Positions 1 to 8,282 of a stretch of DNA of 64,000 nucleotides are shown here, piece after piece; position 1 is the first letter of the stretch, and each line of letters starts with the position of its first letter. The notes beneath the pieces were generated by a model, which saw only the letters and a list, made by a program, of their open reading frames with translations, searched no databases and was not told the origin of the DNA. The translations under genes and the position numbers were made by a program. This DNA is from Maritimibacter sp. (GTDB lineage Bacteria > Pseudomonadota > Alphaproteobacteria > Rhodobacterales > Rhodobacteraceae): NCBI GenBank assembly GCA_002701395.1, contig NZVC01000057.1, positions 1 through 64,000 on the forward strand. The letters run 5' to 3'.

Positions 1-328
1 GCCAATTCTCCTACCCTATGCAGGAATTGAATCAGCCGAGGGCCCTTCGATCAAGCACGAGTTTTTCAACAAAATACGCCCAGACTTCGTACATAGGATC
101 ACTGATAGGCAATGGGCTTGCCGATGCGCGACATCGGTCGACAGCAATGTGCGGTCGGGTTCCCGCGATGCGAAAAAATATGCGCGAACACGACGAAAAA
201 ATGTGGTCGCGCTCCTGCGGCTAACCATCTAATTTCATTGAATGCCTTACGAAAAAATTTTTGCGCCCCTACAGGCATCGCGGGGCGCCCGGATCACCGG
301 GCGCCCGCTTCGCTATCGTCGCCTCCCG
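1..328. other. Non-coding stretch, no supported gene
   Basis: No open frame here has a convincing ribosome binding site or recognisable protein. The stretch is more AT-rich than the rest of the window. It contains three copies of CGAAAAAAT at 171-179, 194-202 and 250-258, and GC-rich inverted repeats near its right end. No tRNA or other RNA fold was recognised. The short frames on both strands (for example 16-228) have no family features. Confidence 0.5.
258..306 (-). terminator. Possible terminator of the DUF1772 gene
   Basis: Two overlapping stems are visible. GGGCGCCCGG (283-292) pairs with CCGGGCGCCC (297-306) over a four-base loop, and GCGCCCC (263-269) pairs with GGGGCGC (282-288). Read on the minus strand, the second stem is followed by AAAAATTTTTTC, so it could end the transcript that leaves the DUF1772 gene. 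The stems share bases and cannot both form. Confidence 0.4.
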
Positions 329-832
329 CTAGGCGGGCCGGGCCGGTGACAGCGACGTCAGCGCCACCAGTAGCAACGCCGCCGCCACGCCGCAGGCGAC
401 TGTGCGAACCGTGTTCCAGAACGTCCAGCGCGGGACATAGGTGCCCGACCAATAGGTGCGGGTCGCCTCTTGCGACAGGTCCATGCCCGCCAACGCCTCG
501 TTCATCGGGACGTTGAAGACCACGGTGACGCCGAAACAGCCGACCAGATAGACCAGCCCCGCAGCGGCGACGAGCGTCGCGACCGGCCCGGTCATCCAGA
601 AGCCGGCGTAAACGGCCAGCGCCAGCGACACCGCGGCAAGGCCAAGGAACAGGGTCATGAACACCCAGCGGAACACCTCGCGGTTGATGGCCTGCATCGC
701 CTCGGCGCCGCCGTGGCCGCTGGTCACCGACAAGGCGCGCATGATGAAGTCTGAAAAGGCAAGAAACACGCCGCCGACCAGCGCATAGGCAAGCACGGCG
801 ATATGGGCGAAATAGAACAGAAACGGGGACAT
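329..832 (-). CDS. DUF1772 (anthrone oxygenase-like) membrane protein
   Basis: The 167-residue protein has about four hydrophobic helices (near residues 5-27, 55-77, 80-105 and 140-160). It also has the marks of the DUF1772 / anthrone-oxygenase-like family: an N-terminal FSDFIMRAL segment, a central FNVPMNEAL motif and a late W-x4-W-N-x-V-R motif. A good ribosome binding site (AAGGAG, about 9 bases upstream) supports this ATG. The biochemical role of bacterial members is not established. The gene is last in a minus-strand run with DUF4345 and NmrA-like genes, a grouping that suggests accessory redox or small-molecule resistance functions, but that is inference. Confidence 0.85.
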   Translation of the reverse strand: MSPFLFYFAHIAVLAYALVGGVFLAFSDFIMRALSVTSGHGGAEAMQAINREVFRWVFMTLFLGLAAVSLALAVYAGFWMTGPVATLVAAAGLVYLVGCFGVTVVFNVPMNEALAGMDLSQEATRTYWSGTYVPRWTFWNTVRTVACGVAAALLLVALTSLSPARPA

Positions 833-890
833 GGTCGGAACTCCTTAATGGGGCGGCGGCAGGGGATCGGCCCTGGCCGCCGCCGCTGGC

Positions 891-1319
891 TCAGGTGGTG
901 GTCCGCGCGGCCGAAAGGCCTGCCGCAGGGGTCCACAGGCGTTTGCGGAAGACCGCGAGGCACAGGGCGGCGATTGCCAATTCGACCGCAAGTGCGCCCA
1001 GCACGCTGCCCGACGGCATCCCGTCTGCGACAAGCCCGACCAGCCGCCCGACCGGGAAAGCGATGAAGACGGTCAGCGCCACCGCGATGGACACGGGCAA
1101 GATCGCCGGTCGGCGGATGCCCAGCAGCATCAGCAGGCCGAACCCCGCAAGCCCGGCACCGGGCGCGCGCAGCTCGCTCAGCAGGTTGGCGTCCCGGCCC
1201 AGCAGAATTCCATAGCTGGCGTAGAACGCATGCGGCGCGAACAGGATGAAGGCGCCGATGATCAGGGCGACAAGGCCCGCAAGACCCAGCGCAATCGTCT
1301 CTAATACAGTGGCTTTCAT
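891..1319 (-). CDS. DUF4345 family membrane protein
   Basis: The 142-residue protein is almost wholly hydrophobic, with four predicted helices: a long first one (residues 6-28), two in the middle (58-75 and 76-97) and one near the C terminus (103-124). The conserved pattern LRAPGAGLAGFGLLMLLG after the first helix is typical of DUF4345 proteins. No catalytic residues are apparent and the function is unknown. It lies between the DUF1772 and NmrA-like genes on the same strand, 25 bases from the latter, and is probably cotranscribed. Confidence 0.82.
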   Translation of the reverse strand: MKATVLETIALGLAGLVALIIGAFILFAPHAFYASYGILLGRDANLLSELRAPGAGLAGFGLLMLLGIRRPAILPVSIAVALTVFIAFPVGRLVGLVADGMPSGSVLGALAVELAIAALCLAVFRKRLWTPAAGLSAARTTT

Positions 1320-1344
1320 GTCATGATCTTTTCAACGGCGGGTG

Positions 1345-2172
1345 TCAGGCGGCGCGCGACCATGCGCCGGAGCGGGCCACCGTTTGGGCAAATTCCGCAA
1401 AGTCGCGGGGCGCGCGGCCTAGTGCCCGCATCACGCCGTCCGTGGTCGAGGCGTTGCGCCCGTCCAGCGTTTCCCGCGCAATGGCGGTGAAGACGTCGGC
1501 GACGAAGGGGCCGCCCGCTTCGGCGATGGTCGCGTGGAAATCGTCGAAGCTGATCGGGATATGCCGGATCTCGCGCCCCGTCGCCCGCGACAGGTCAGCC
1601 GCCATGTCGGCGAAGGTCATCAGCCGCGGGCCGGTCACCTCGTACAGCTCGCCGGCGTGGCCCGGTTCGGTCAGCGCGGCGACGGCAACATCGGCGATGT
1701 CGTCGACATCAATGATCGGCTCGGCCACGTCCCCACCGGGCATCGGAAGTACGCCGGCCAGAACCGGATCGCGCAGATACCCTTCCGAGAAGTTCTGAGC
1801 GAACCATGCGGCCCGGACGATGGTGAAATCGACGCCCGAGTTACGCACCACCTCTTCGCCCAGACGGGCGTGGTGTTCGCCGCGGCCCGACAGCAGCACA
1901 AGGCGTTCCACATCCGCATCGCGGGCCGTCTCGCACAGGGACTCGAGCTTTTCCACCGCCCCGGGGAAGGCAAGGTCGGGGAAATAGGTGACATAGGCCG
2001 CGCGGGCCCCACGCAGCGCCGGGGCCCACGTCTCGGGGGCCTCCCAGTCGAACGGCGTCGCAGAACTGCGCGAGCCACGGCGGACGGAATGGCCAAGCGC
2101 CTCTAGGCGGGTGGCGACGCGGCGTCCGGTCTTCCCGGTGGCGCCGATGACAAGGATCGGTTGGTCTTTCAT
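1345..2172 (-). CDS. NmrA-like NAD(P)-binding protein
   Basis: The 275-residue protein opens with a Rossmann nucleotide-binding loop (ILVIGATGKTGRRVA, residues 6-20). Its overall pattern is that of the NmrA / ergot-alkaloid-reductase-like atypical short-chain dehydrogenases: LLSGRGEHHARLGEE, IVRAAWFAQNFSEG and a late YEVTGPRLMTF segment. No classical YxxxK active site is clear, so it could be a redox sensor or a reductase. The start has a GGGAG ribosome binding site. The AraC gene upstream on the same strand and the DUF4345/DUF1772 genes downstream form its likely transcription unit. Confidence 0.85.
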   Translation of the reverse strand: MKDQPILVIGATGKTGRRVATRLEALGHSVRRGSRSSATPFDWEAPETWAPALRGARAAYVTYFPDLAFPGAVEKLESLCETARDADVERLVLLSGRGEHHARLGEEVVRNSGVDFTIVRAAWFAQNFSEGYLRDPVLAGVLPMPGGDVAEPIIDVDDIADVAVAALTEPGHAGELYEVTGPRLMTFADMAADLSRATGREIRHIPISFDDFHATIAEAGGPFVADVFTAIARETLDGRNASTTDGVMRALGRAPRDFAEFAQTVARSGAWSRAA

Positions 2173-2280
2173 GGGGTGTCTCCCTGGCTGAAGTAACGAT
2201 GGCCGGGGAATAGGCGCTGGGTGGGCGCGCGGTATTGACCGGCGATGCCAGCCTTTTGATAGTCGCCGCCAACGCGCCCG

Positions 2281-3285
2281 TCAGCGGTGGGACATGTCCT
2301 TGCGATAGGACGCGGGGGTCGTGCCGACCCATCTTTTGAAGGCGCGGGTGAAGGCGCTTTGTTCCGAAAACCCGGTCAGGAACGCGATTTCGGCCAGCGA
2401 ATGGGTCTCGTCCCGCAGCAGGCCCTCGGCAAGATCGCGGCGGGTGTCTTCGGTCAGTCCTTGGAAGGTCAGCCCGTGCTCTGACAAGCGCCGGTGGAAC
2501 GACCGCGCGCTTAGCCCAAGACCAAGGGCAATCTCGGCCATCTTCGGCGCCCCCTCGCTTAGGGCCTGCGCGATGGCAGCTTTGGCTTGCGTCACAAGCG
2601 GGGACGCACGGGTGATCTCGGACAGTTCCGCGTCCAGATGCGCGGCGAGATACTGCGAAATCCCCTCGTCCCCAAGGATGTTGGGCCGCGCCAGCGTTTC
2701 GTCTGCGAACAGGATCGCATCCAGATCCGCGCCGAACCGCACCGGGCAGCCGAACCAGTTCTCGTGCGCGGCGACCGAGCGCGGGGCGGGATGACGGACC
2801 CGCACCTCTAGGGGGGACAAAGGTTCTGGGCAGACCTGCCGGGCCAGCGACACGGCGCTTGCAAGGGTCGCCTCGTTCGACAGCCGCATCCCCAGACGCC
2901 GATCTCCGGTGCGGTGCAGGATGAACAAGGTGCCGTCGCTGTCCGGGCGCAGTTCGTATTCGACCACGCTGGTCCACAGCCGCGCATAGCGTTCCACCCG
3001 CGCGAACGAGGCCCCAAGCGTCGTCGCCGCCTTGAAGGCCAGCCCCAGCGCGCCGTATTCGTCAAGCCGCATCGACGCGCCGGTGCGCACGGGCAGGTCG
3101 GTCGCGTCGATCTGATCCGCGATCCGTTCAAGCATGTCATAGTACCGCTCGGCGGGGATCATCTGCTTGGCGTCCCATGCGCCATCGGGGTCGATCCCGA
3201 CATCGGCCAGAATAGCCGCCGCGTCGATGCCGCCGCCCGCCACGGAGACAACCTTCCGCGCGAAAAGCGACGTCACATACCCCAT
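2281..3285 (-). CDS. AraC family transcriptional regulator with AraC-type N-terminal ligand domain
   Basis: The 334-residue protein has an N-terminal ligand-sensing domain of the Arabinose_bd type found in OruR/ArgR-like AraC proteins (roughly residues 15-200), and a C-terminal double helix-turn-helix (roughly 230-330). The latter is recognised by the motif LAEIAFLTGFSEQSAFTRAF followed by GTTPASYRK. An in-frame TTG further upstream (3321) would add 12 unlikely residues, so the ATG at 3285 was chosen. It probably controls the adjacent NmrA/DUF4345/DUF1772 genes or the SDR-like gene upstream, but no operator was identified. Confidence 0.88.
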   Translation of the reverse strand: MGYVTSLFARKVVSVAGGGIDAAAILADVGIDPDGAWDAKQMIPAERYYDMLERIADQIDATDLPVRTGASMRLDEYGALGLAFKAATTLGASFARVERYARLWTSVVEYELRPDSDGTLFILHRTGDRRLGMRLSNEATLASAVSLARQVCPEPLSPLEVRVRHPAPRSVAAHENWFGCPVRFGADLDAILFADETLARPNILGDEGISQYLAAHLDAELSEITRASPLVTQAKAAIAQALSEGAPKMAEIALGLGLSARSFHRRLSEHGLTFQGLTEDTRRDLAEGLLRDETHSLAEIAFLTGFSEQSAFTRAFKRWVGTTPASYRKDMSHR

Positions 3286-3345
3286 GCCCCGCAGTCTACG
3301 GCACCCGCGCCAAGCCGCCAATGGCGTGATAGAGCTGCATGACCG

Positions 3346-4191
3346 TCAGGTTTCCGCCCCCCGGGCAAGAGCCGCGAAGTGATCGGCCAGCCGCCGGGTT
3401 CCGAACCGGGGCGCCACCATGTCCAGCCCAAGGGCTGTCAGGAAGAACCGGGCCGGACCGCTTAGGCGGCGCGGCAGGATCGGCAGCACGCCAAGCGCGG
3501 CGCGACGCAGGGCATCCGGCAGGTAGGTAATGCGCGGCTCTGTCCCAAGGGCAGCGAACGCCGCGCGGGCAATCTCGTCCTGCGTCATCACGTCAAGGCC
3601 ACCGATCTCGGCCCAGCCGAGCCCCGCGTCGGTCGCGTCCGCGACGGCCGCCGCCAGATCCGCGCCGTGGATGGGGTTAAGCCGCTTCGACCCGTCGCCG
3701 AAAAGCCAGACGCGCCCGCCGCGCGCCATCGCGAGGATGTCGCCCATGTCCGAGAAATAACCAGTCGGCGCGATGACCGTGGCGGGCAGGTCAGAGAACC
3801 GAAGCGTCTCTACAAAGGCGGACTTGGCATCGACCAGCGGGACGCCGGACATCGCGTCGGCGTTCAGGACATGCACATAGGCGAACCGACCGACCCCCGC
3901 GGTCTCTGCTTCGCGCAGCAGGTTCAGGTTCGCCTGAAAGTCGACCTCGCGATAGCCAAGGCCGTCAGCCTGCCGCGTGATCCCAAGCGCCGAGACGACA
4001 AGATCGACGCCGTCCATGACCCCGATCAGCGTCCCGGGCCGGGTGGCCTCGGCCTCGATCGACAGGTCGGCCAGCCCTTCGGCGCGAGACGTATCGCGCA
4101 CCAGTGCGGTGACGTGATGCCCCCGCCTTGCGTATTCGGCGCAAAGATAGCGCCCCAGATAGCCGGTTGCGCCGGCAACGAGAACGTTCAT
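3346..4191 (-). CDS. Atypical SDR / NAD(P)H-binding protein
   Basis: The 281-residue protein begins MNVLVAGATGYLGRYL, a textbook GxxGxxG dinucleotide-binding loop of the NmrA / atypical-SDR group. It continues with an acidic-basic LVRDTSRAEGL loop that suggests NADP(H) preference. The chosen ATG has a GGAGA ribosome binding site. A longer frame is open but has an arginine-rich, non-protein-like leader. It is a second Rossmann protein in the same accessory cluster as the NmrA-like gene at 1345-2172. Substrate unknown. Confidence 0.85.
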   Translation of the reverse strand: MNVLVAGATGYLGRYLCAEYARRGHHVTALVRDTSRAEGLADLSIEAEATRPGTLIGVMDGVDLVVSALGITRQADGLGYREVDFQANLNLLREAETAGVGRFAYVHVLNADAMSGVPLVDAKSAFVETLRFSDLPATVIAPTGYFSDMGDILAMARGGRVWLFGDGSKRLNPIHGADLAAAVADATDAGLGWAEIGGLDVMTQDEIARAAFAALGTEPRITYLPDALRRAALGVLPILPRRLSGPARFFLTALGLDMVAPRFGTRRLADHFAALARGAET

Positions 4192-4207
4192 GGATCGTCT
4201 CCAGTCT

Positions 4208-4576
4208 TCACAAGACACCGACGCCCAGCGCGGCAATGGCCATAAGCGCAAGAACCGGCGTCCAAAGCAGGCGCTCTGGGCGCGAGGGGCTGGCGGCATT
4301 GGCGGCAAGCGACAGCAGCGTGACCGCAACCGCCGGCCAGAACAACGGCGCCAACGGCACGGCACCGATGCCCGCCCGGGCAAGAACCGCCAAGGCCATC
4401 ACCGCCAGCAGCGCGGCCTGAACAAGGGCCAGCGCCCGCCACGCGGGCGGCAGGCGTCCGGGAAAGCGGCCCCCGACCGTCAACCGGCCAAGCGGCGCGC
4501 CTGCGGCGACCGCCAGATGCATCAGCACCGGCAAAGCGGCCAACCCGACATAGGCGAATGCAAGAAGCTTGGTCAT
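4208..4576 (-). CDS. Small four-helix membrane protein
   Basis: The 122-residue hydrophobic protein has about four predicted transmembrane helices (residues 4-24, 43-66, 70-92 and 103-121). A strong GGAGG ribosome binding site sits directly upstream of the ATG. It ends 16 bases before the SDR-like gene on the same strand, so the two are probably cotranscribed. I do not recognise a family with certainty. Confidence 0.65.
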   Translation of the reverse strand: MTKLLAFAYVGLAALPVLMHLAVAAGAPLGRLTVGGRFPGRLPPAWRALALVQAALLAVMALAVLARAGIGAVPLAPLFWPAVAVTLLSLAANAASPSRPERLLWTPVLALMAIAALGVGVL

Positions 4577-4586
4577 CGGTCCTCCA

Positions 4587-4763
4587 TTACCACGATTTCA
4601 GGCGCGCGGGACGCGACCGGCGCGGTCCCCGAGGCCGACCCTCGGGCAGACCAAGATCGCCCCACAGATGGCGGGGCGGGTACGGGTACGCGCATCGCCG
4701 TATCGGGCGGGCCCCTGTCAGCAGACGGTACAGCCCCGTCATGCGGGCACGAACATACTGCAT
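4587..4763 (-). CDS. Hypothetical small basic protein (58 residues)
   Basis: The frame starts at the ATG at 4763, preceded by AAGGGGG at good spacing. This start lies 10 bases after the lipoprotein gene's stop codon. The product is rich in arginine, tyrosine and proline, and its middle part (YPPRHLWGDLGLPEG) resembles the R-x-L-x-D-[IL]-G-L core of DUF1127-like small proteins. That likeness is weak. An upstream in-frame start at 4802 would overlap the lipoprotein gene and is less likely. Confidence 0.4.
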   Translation of the reverse strand: MQYVRARMTGLYRLLTGARPIRRCAYPYPPRHLWGDLGLPEGRPRGPRRSRPARLKSW

Positions 4764-4773
4764 GGCTGCCCCC

Positions 4774-5139
4774 TTAACCGACGATGGCATGGCCGCGACC
4801 ACGCAGGCAGTTCAACACGATTTCCGCACGCTTTTCGCTTGCCCCGGTCACCCCCGTCGCCGCACCCGCCAGCGCGCCGATCACGGCCCCGCCCAGCGCG
4901 TCGCCATCCTCGTCGATCGCGCCCAGCACGCCGCCCGCCCCTGCACCCAGCGCGGCGGCGGCCATCGTTTCGTGGTCAAGCTGCGACTGACTTCGCGCAA
5001 GAGCGCGGCAAGCGGCAAGGTCGCTTTCGTACCGCGCGTTCGGCGAGCCATCCAGAATCGGCTCTACGTTCGCGCCGGAATTGGCGCAGGCCCCCAGCAA
5101 GGCGGTCAGGGCCAGCGGCGCGATCAGCATCGGTTTCAT
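4774..5139 (-). CDS. Glycine-zipper lipoprotein
   Basis: The 121-residue protein has a lipoprotein signal peptide ending in the lipobox LLGAC, with Cys18 as the lipidated residue. A glycine- and alanine-rich segment follows (residues about 60-98, GAGAGGVLG... GGAVIGALAGAATG), typical of glycine-zipper outer-membrane lipoproteins. One cysteine near each end of the mature part (C44 and C112) could form a disulfide. The ribosome binding site is AAGGAG. Its likely place is the periplasmic face of a membrane; the exact role is unknown. Confidence 0.8.
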   Translation of the reverse strand: MKPMLIAPLALTALLGACANSGANVEPILDGSPNARYESDLAACRALARSQSQLDHETMAAAALGAGAGGVLGAIDEDGDALGGAVIGALAGAATGVTGASEKRAEIVLNCLRGRGHAIVG

Positions 5140-5237
5140 CGTGTTCTCCTTCGACTGTCATCAATGTCGAAGGGGCGTTTAGCCGTCCGCGCCGCACCGC
5201 GGCATGACCGCAGGGATCAACGGCATGACCTGCGGTA

Positions 5238-6254
5238 TCATTCGTTCTGTCCCAGCCAGACCGTCGGGCTGGATCCGGTCCAGCGCCGGAACGCCCGCAC
5301 GAAGGCCGAGGCTTCCGAGAACCCCAGAAGATAGGCCGTCTCACCGACCGAGACCTTGCGCGTGCTGAGGTAATCCATCGCCATCCGGCGGCGCAGGTCG
5401 TCGTGGACTTGCGCGAAGGTGACGCCTTCGTCCTTCAGGCGCCGGTACAGCGTCTGCCGGCTCATGCCGAGATCGCGGGCGATGCGGTCCATCGACAGCG
5501 ACCCCTCGTGCAGATCCGCAAGCATCCGGGTCTCGACGTCCGAGCGGACCGTGTCGTTGGTCGCGAGATCCTCAAGCAACGCGTCCGCGTGGCGGGTGAA
5601 GATCCCGAACACATAGTCCTTGCCGCCGTCGAACGCCTCATCAAGCCACACCGGGTTGATGCGCAGCGCGTTGCGCTTGGCGCGGAACGTGACCGGGACG
5701 CGGAAGAGTTCGGGATAGCGATTGGCGTGCGGCGGCGGCGCATAGGTGACTTCCAGCGCCTGCTCGAACGGATATTCAGGGGCAGAGCGCCGGAATTCCG
5801 AGATGAACCGGGCGAACCCTGACTCGGTCGCCATCCAGTTGCCGTCGCTCGGGCGGTGATCGACGACCCAGACCGCGTGACCTTCGCGCTGGATCTCGAA
5901 CCGCCCGCGCCCGCCGGGGATCGGCACGTCGGCCATAAGCCGGGCGTATCGGTTCAACTGGCCAAGGCTGTGCGGGAAAGACGTCGAGGCATGGACGATC
6001 TGGCCGACGATCGACATCGTCTCTAGCCGGGTTTCCAGAACATGACGCAGAAGAAGCGAGGTATCGCCCGTCGCCTTGATCCCGGCAGCGATGAGGGTTT
6101 GGTAAGACGCGACGGGGACGCGCATGTCCTGATCCGCAAGGTCGTCTTCGGTCAGCCCCGCCGCCGCCAGCAGCCTGTCCCGAGGCGCCCCTTCGGCCAC
6201 CGCATAGTCTAGGAACGCGCTTGCGAAACCGGCGGCCATCGTCTGGTCGGACAT
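5238..6254 (-). CDS. AraC family transcriptional regulator
   Basis: The 338-residue protein has an OruR/ArgR-type N-terminal ligand domain (about residues 10-200) and a C-terminal AraC helix-turn-helix pair (about 235-335). The latter contains MDRIARDLGMSRQTLYRRLKDEGVTF and VGETAYLLGFSEASAFVRAFRRWTG. The open frame extends far upstream, but the ATG at 6254 has AAGGGAG nearby and begins the conserved part. It is divergent from the broken MFS exporter gene at 6559, which it may regulate. Confidence 0.88.
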   Translation of the reverse strand: MSDQTMAAGFASAFLDYAVAEGAPRDRLLAAAGLTEDDLADQDMRVPVASYQTLIAAGIKATGDTSLLLRHVLETRLETMSIVGQIVHASTSFPHSLGQLNRYARLMADVPIPGGRGRFEIQREGHAVWVVDHRPSDGNWMATESGFARFISEFRRSAPEYPFEQALEVTYAPPPHANRYPELFRVPVTFRAKRNALRINPVWLDEAFDGGKDYVFGIFTRHADALLEDLATNDTVRSDVETRMLADLHEGSLSMDRIARDLGMSRQTLYRRLKDEGVTFAQVHDDLRRRMAMDYLSTRKVSVGETAYLLGFSEASAFVRAFRRWTGSSPTVWLGQNE

Positions 6255-6558
6255 GCGGCGGTCTCCCTTCGCCAAGAACGTGCTGCGCCGGATCACACGG
6301 CCAAGGCGCGCGCGCAGAATGTTCCGGGAGATGCAAAAAGGACAACCCTTTTGGCAGCTTGCGGGACAGGCGGGCATTCGTTTGCGACTGGAAAGCACGC
6401 ATCGCCCGACCGCTGACAGGCACGAAAAGGGGCGCCGCCCTGCAGGCAGTGCTTTGATCCATTTGGCGCATAACTGCATCCCGGATTCCCGCATAATCAG
6501 CGGCCCTTCGAAGCGGTAAACCGGCACAAGACACCCAGTCAGACCGCCGGAGCCGACC
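6255..6558. promoter_or_regulatory. Divergent intergenic region with an inverted repeat
   Basis: This 304-base gap separates the AraC gene (minus strand) from the MFS gene (plus strand) and should hold both promoters. It contains the inverted repeat AAAAGG-N5-CCTTTT at 6336-6352, a plausible protein-binding site. No small gene with a ribosome binding site and a protein-like sequence is visible. The GTG start of the MFS gene is preceded by GGAG. Confidence 0.4.
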
Positions 6559-7755
6559 GTGACAGATACCCCCTTTGACCAGACCGACGCAGCCGAGCCC
6601 GGCGCATGGGGGGCGGTGCTGTCGATGTCGCTATGCGTGGCGATGCTGATCGCGGCTGAATTCATGCCAGTCAGCCTGCTGACCCCGATGGCCGAGGGGT
6701 TGGGCGCCAGCACCGGGCAGACCGGACAGGCGATCTCGATCAGCGGGCTGTTCGCGGTGGCGACCAGCCTTGCGATCACCACGGTCGCGGGGCGCATCAA
6801 CCGAAAGACGGTGCTGGTCGTGCTGACGGCGCTTATGCTGATTTCGCTGGTGGTGGTCGCACTGGCCCCGTCCTTTACCGTGCTGATGGCAGGACGCGCC
6901 CTGTTGGGGATCTGCGTCGGCGGGTTCTGGTCGCTGGCCACTTCGATCCTGATGCGGCTGGTGCCGGACCGCGACGTGCCGCGCGCGCTTGGGCTGATGT
7001 ATGGCGGGCAGGCCATCGCGGCAGCCTTCGCCGCGCCGCTGGGCAGCTATCTGGGCGATATCGTCGGCTGGCGCGGCGTGTTCTGGGCGCTGACGCCGGT
7101 GGTGGCGGTGAACCTTGTCTGGCATCTTGTGGCGCTGCCATCGCTGCCGGTCGAGACGCGGCAAAGCCTTTCCACCTTCGGCACTCTGCTGCGGCGGCGG
7201 TATTTCCGGCGCGGACTGGTGGCGATCACGTTCACATGGGGGTCCGCCTTCACCATGTTCACCTACCTGCGGCGATTCCTTGAACAGGTCACCGGCGTGG
7301 GTGTCGATGTGCTGTCCGTGCTGCTGTTGGTGCTGGGCGCCGCCGGGTTCGTCGGCTCTTCTCTGTCGGGCCGCATGGTCGGTGGCCGGATCGAACGGAT
7401 GTTGTGCCTGCCCGCGCTGGTGATGGGCGGCTGCACCGCCGCGCTGTTGATCGCCGGGGGAACGGTGCTTGCGGCAGGCGTGCTGCTGGCGATCTGAAGC
7501 GCGATTAACACCGCGATGTCGGTCATCTGGATGAGCTGGATGCCCCGCAACGTCGATGACCTGCCAGAAGCGGCGGGCGGGCTGATGGTTGCGGTGATTC
7601 AGGCGTCGATCCTGCTGGGCGGCGTCGTCGGCGGCTTCCTTCTGGACCTTGTCTCGATCCGGGCCACCTTTGGCGGAAGCGTCCTTCTGGCCATCGTGGC
7701 GCTGGCAATCACCGGCACCGGCCGCCGCCTTCTGAAACCGAACCCGGAGAGCTGA
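6559..7755 (+). pseudogene. MFS drug/arabinose-type efflux transporter, interrupted by an in-frame TGA
   Basis: Reading from a GTG start with GGAG upstream, the frame encodes an MFS exporter of the YdhP/AraJ-like type: an early FMPVSLLTPMAEGLG segment, motif A-like AGRINRKTVLV, and about ten helices. It stops at a TGA (7495-7497, codon 313) and then continues open in the same frame to 7755. The second part supplies the last two helices, including MSVIWMSWMPRNVDD. Homologues usually carry Trp or another residue at the interrupted position, so a TGG to TGA change would explain the stop. The intact length would be about 397 residues. Alternatives are a sequencing error or readthrough. Confidence 0.82.
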
Positions 7756-7758
7756 CCA

Positions 7759-8208
7759 ATGACACGCCCCCTTCGTCCGACCCGCCGCGCCGTTTTGGCC
7801 AGTGCCGCGACCGCCCTTCTGGTGCCCGCTGCGGCGCGCGCGCAATCCAGCACGGGGGCCATGCGGATGCGGGTCGCCTTCGACGATCAGCAGGTGACGT
7901 ACCAGCTGTTCGACAATCCGACGGTGCGCGACCTGATCTCGATGCTGCCCGCCGAACTGGAAATTCAGGATTTCTCGAACAACGAAAAGATCGTGCACCT
8001 GCCGCGCCGTCTGGACGAGGGCGGATTCGAAGCCTTCGACGACGAGACGCCGGGCGATCTGTGCTACTTCCTCGGCTGGGGCAACCTTGCGCTGTTCCAC
8101 GACGATTACACGTTCCGCGACGACCTGATCCGGCTGGGCCATATCGAGGGCGAGGTGACGCCGCTGCTGCACAAGGGCACCTATCCCGTCCGGATCGAGA
8201 TGGTCTGA
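7759..8208 (+). CDS. Tat-exported cyclophilin-like fold protein
   Basis: The 149-residue protein begins with a twin-arginine signal (TRRAVLAS, then an alanine-rich stretch ending in ARAQ, cleavage near residue 29). The mature domain matches the cyclophilin-like (DUF369/Cyclophil_like) family: beta-rich, with YQLFDNPTVRDLISMLP, LDEGGFEAF and the CYFLGWGNLALFHDD motif. Such proteins have a cyclophilin-type barrel but their substrate is unknown. The gene starts 3 bases after the broken MFS gene, so the two form an operon. Confidence 0.82.
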   Translation: MTRPLRPTRRAVLASAATALLVPAAARAQSSTGAMRMRVAFDDQQVTYQLFDNPTVRDLISMLPAELEIQDFSNNEKIVHLPRRLDEGGFEAFDDETPGDLCYFLGWGNLALFHDDYTFRDDLIRLGHIEGEVTPLLHKGTYPVRIEMV

Positions 8209-8282
8209 GGCCGGGGCGCGCGCCGTGCGAGCCTAATCCGGCCTTGGACGGCTCAGCCGCCGCTACAGCGAACTTGGGCAGG

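Noticed and set aside
16-228. Short frames on both strands at the left edge
   Set aside because: No ribosome binding site, no family resemblance and a biased composition.
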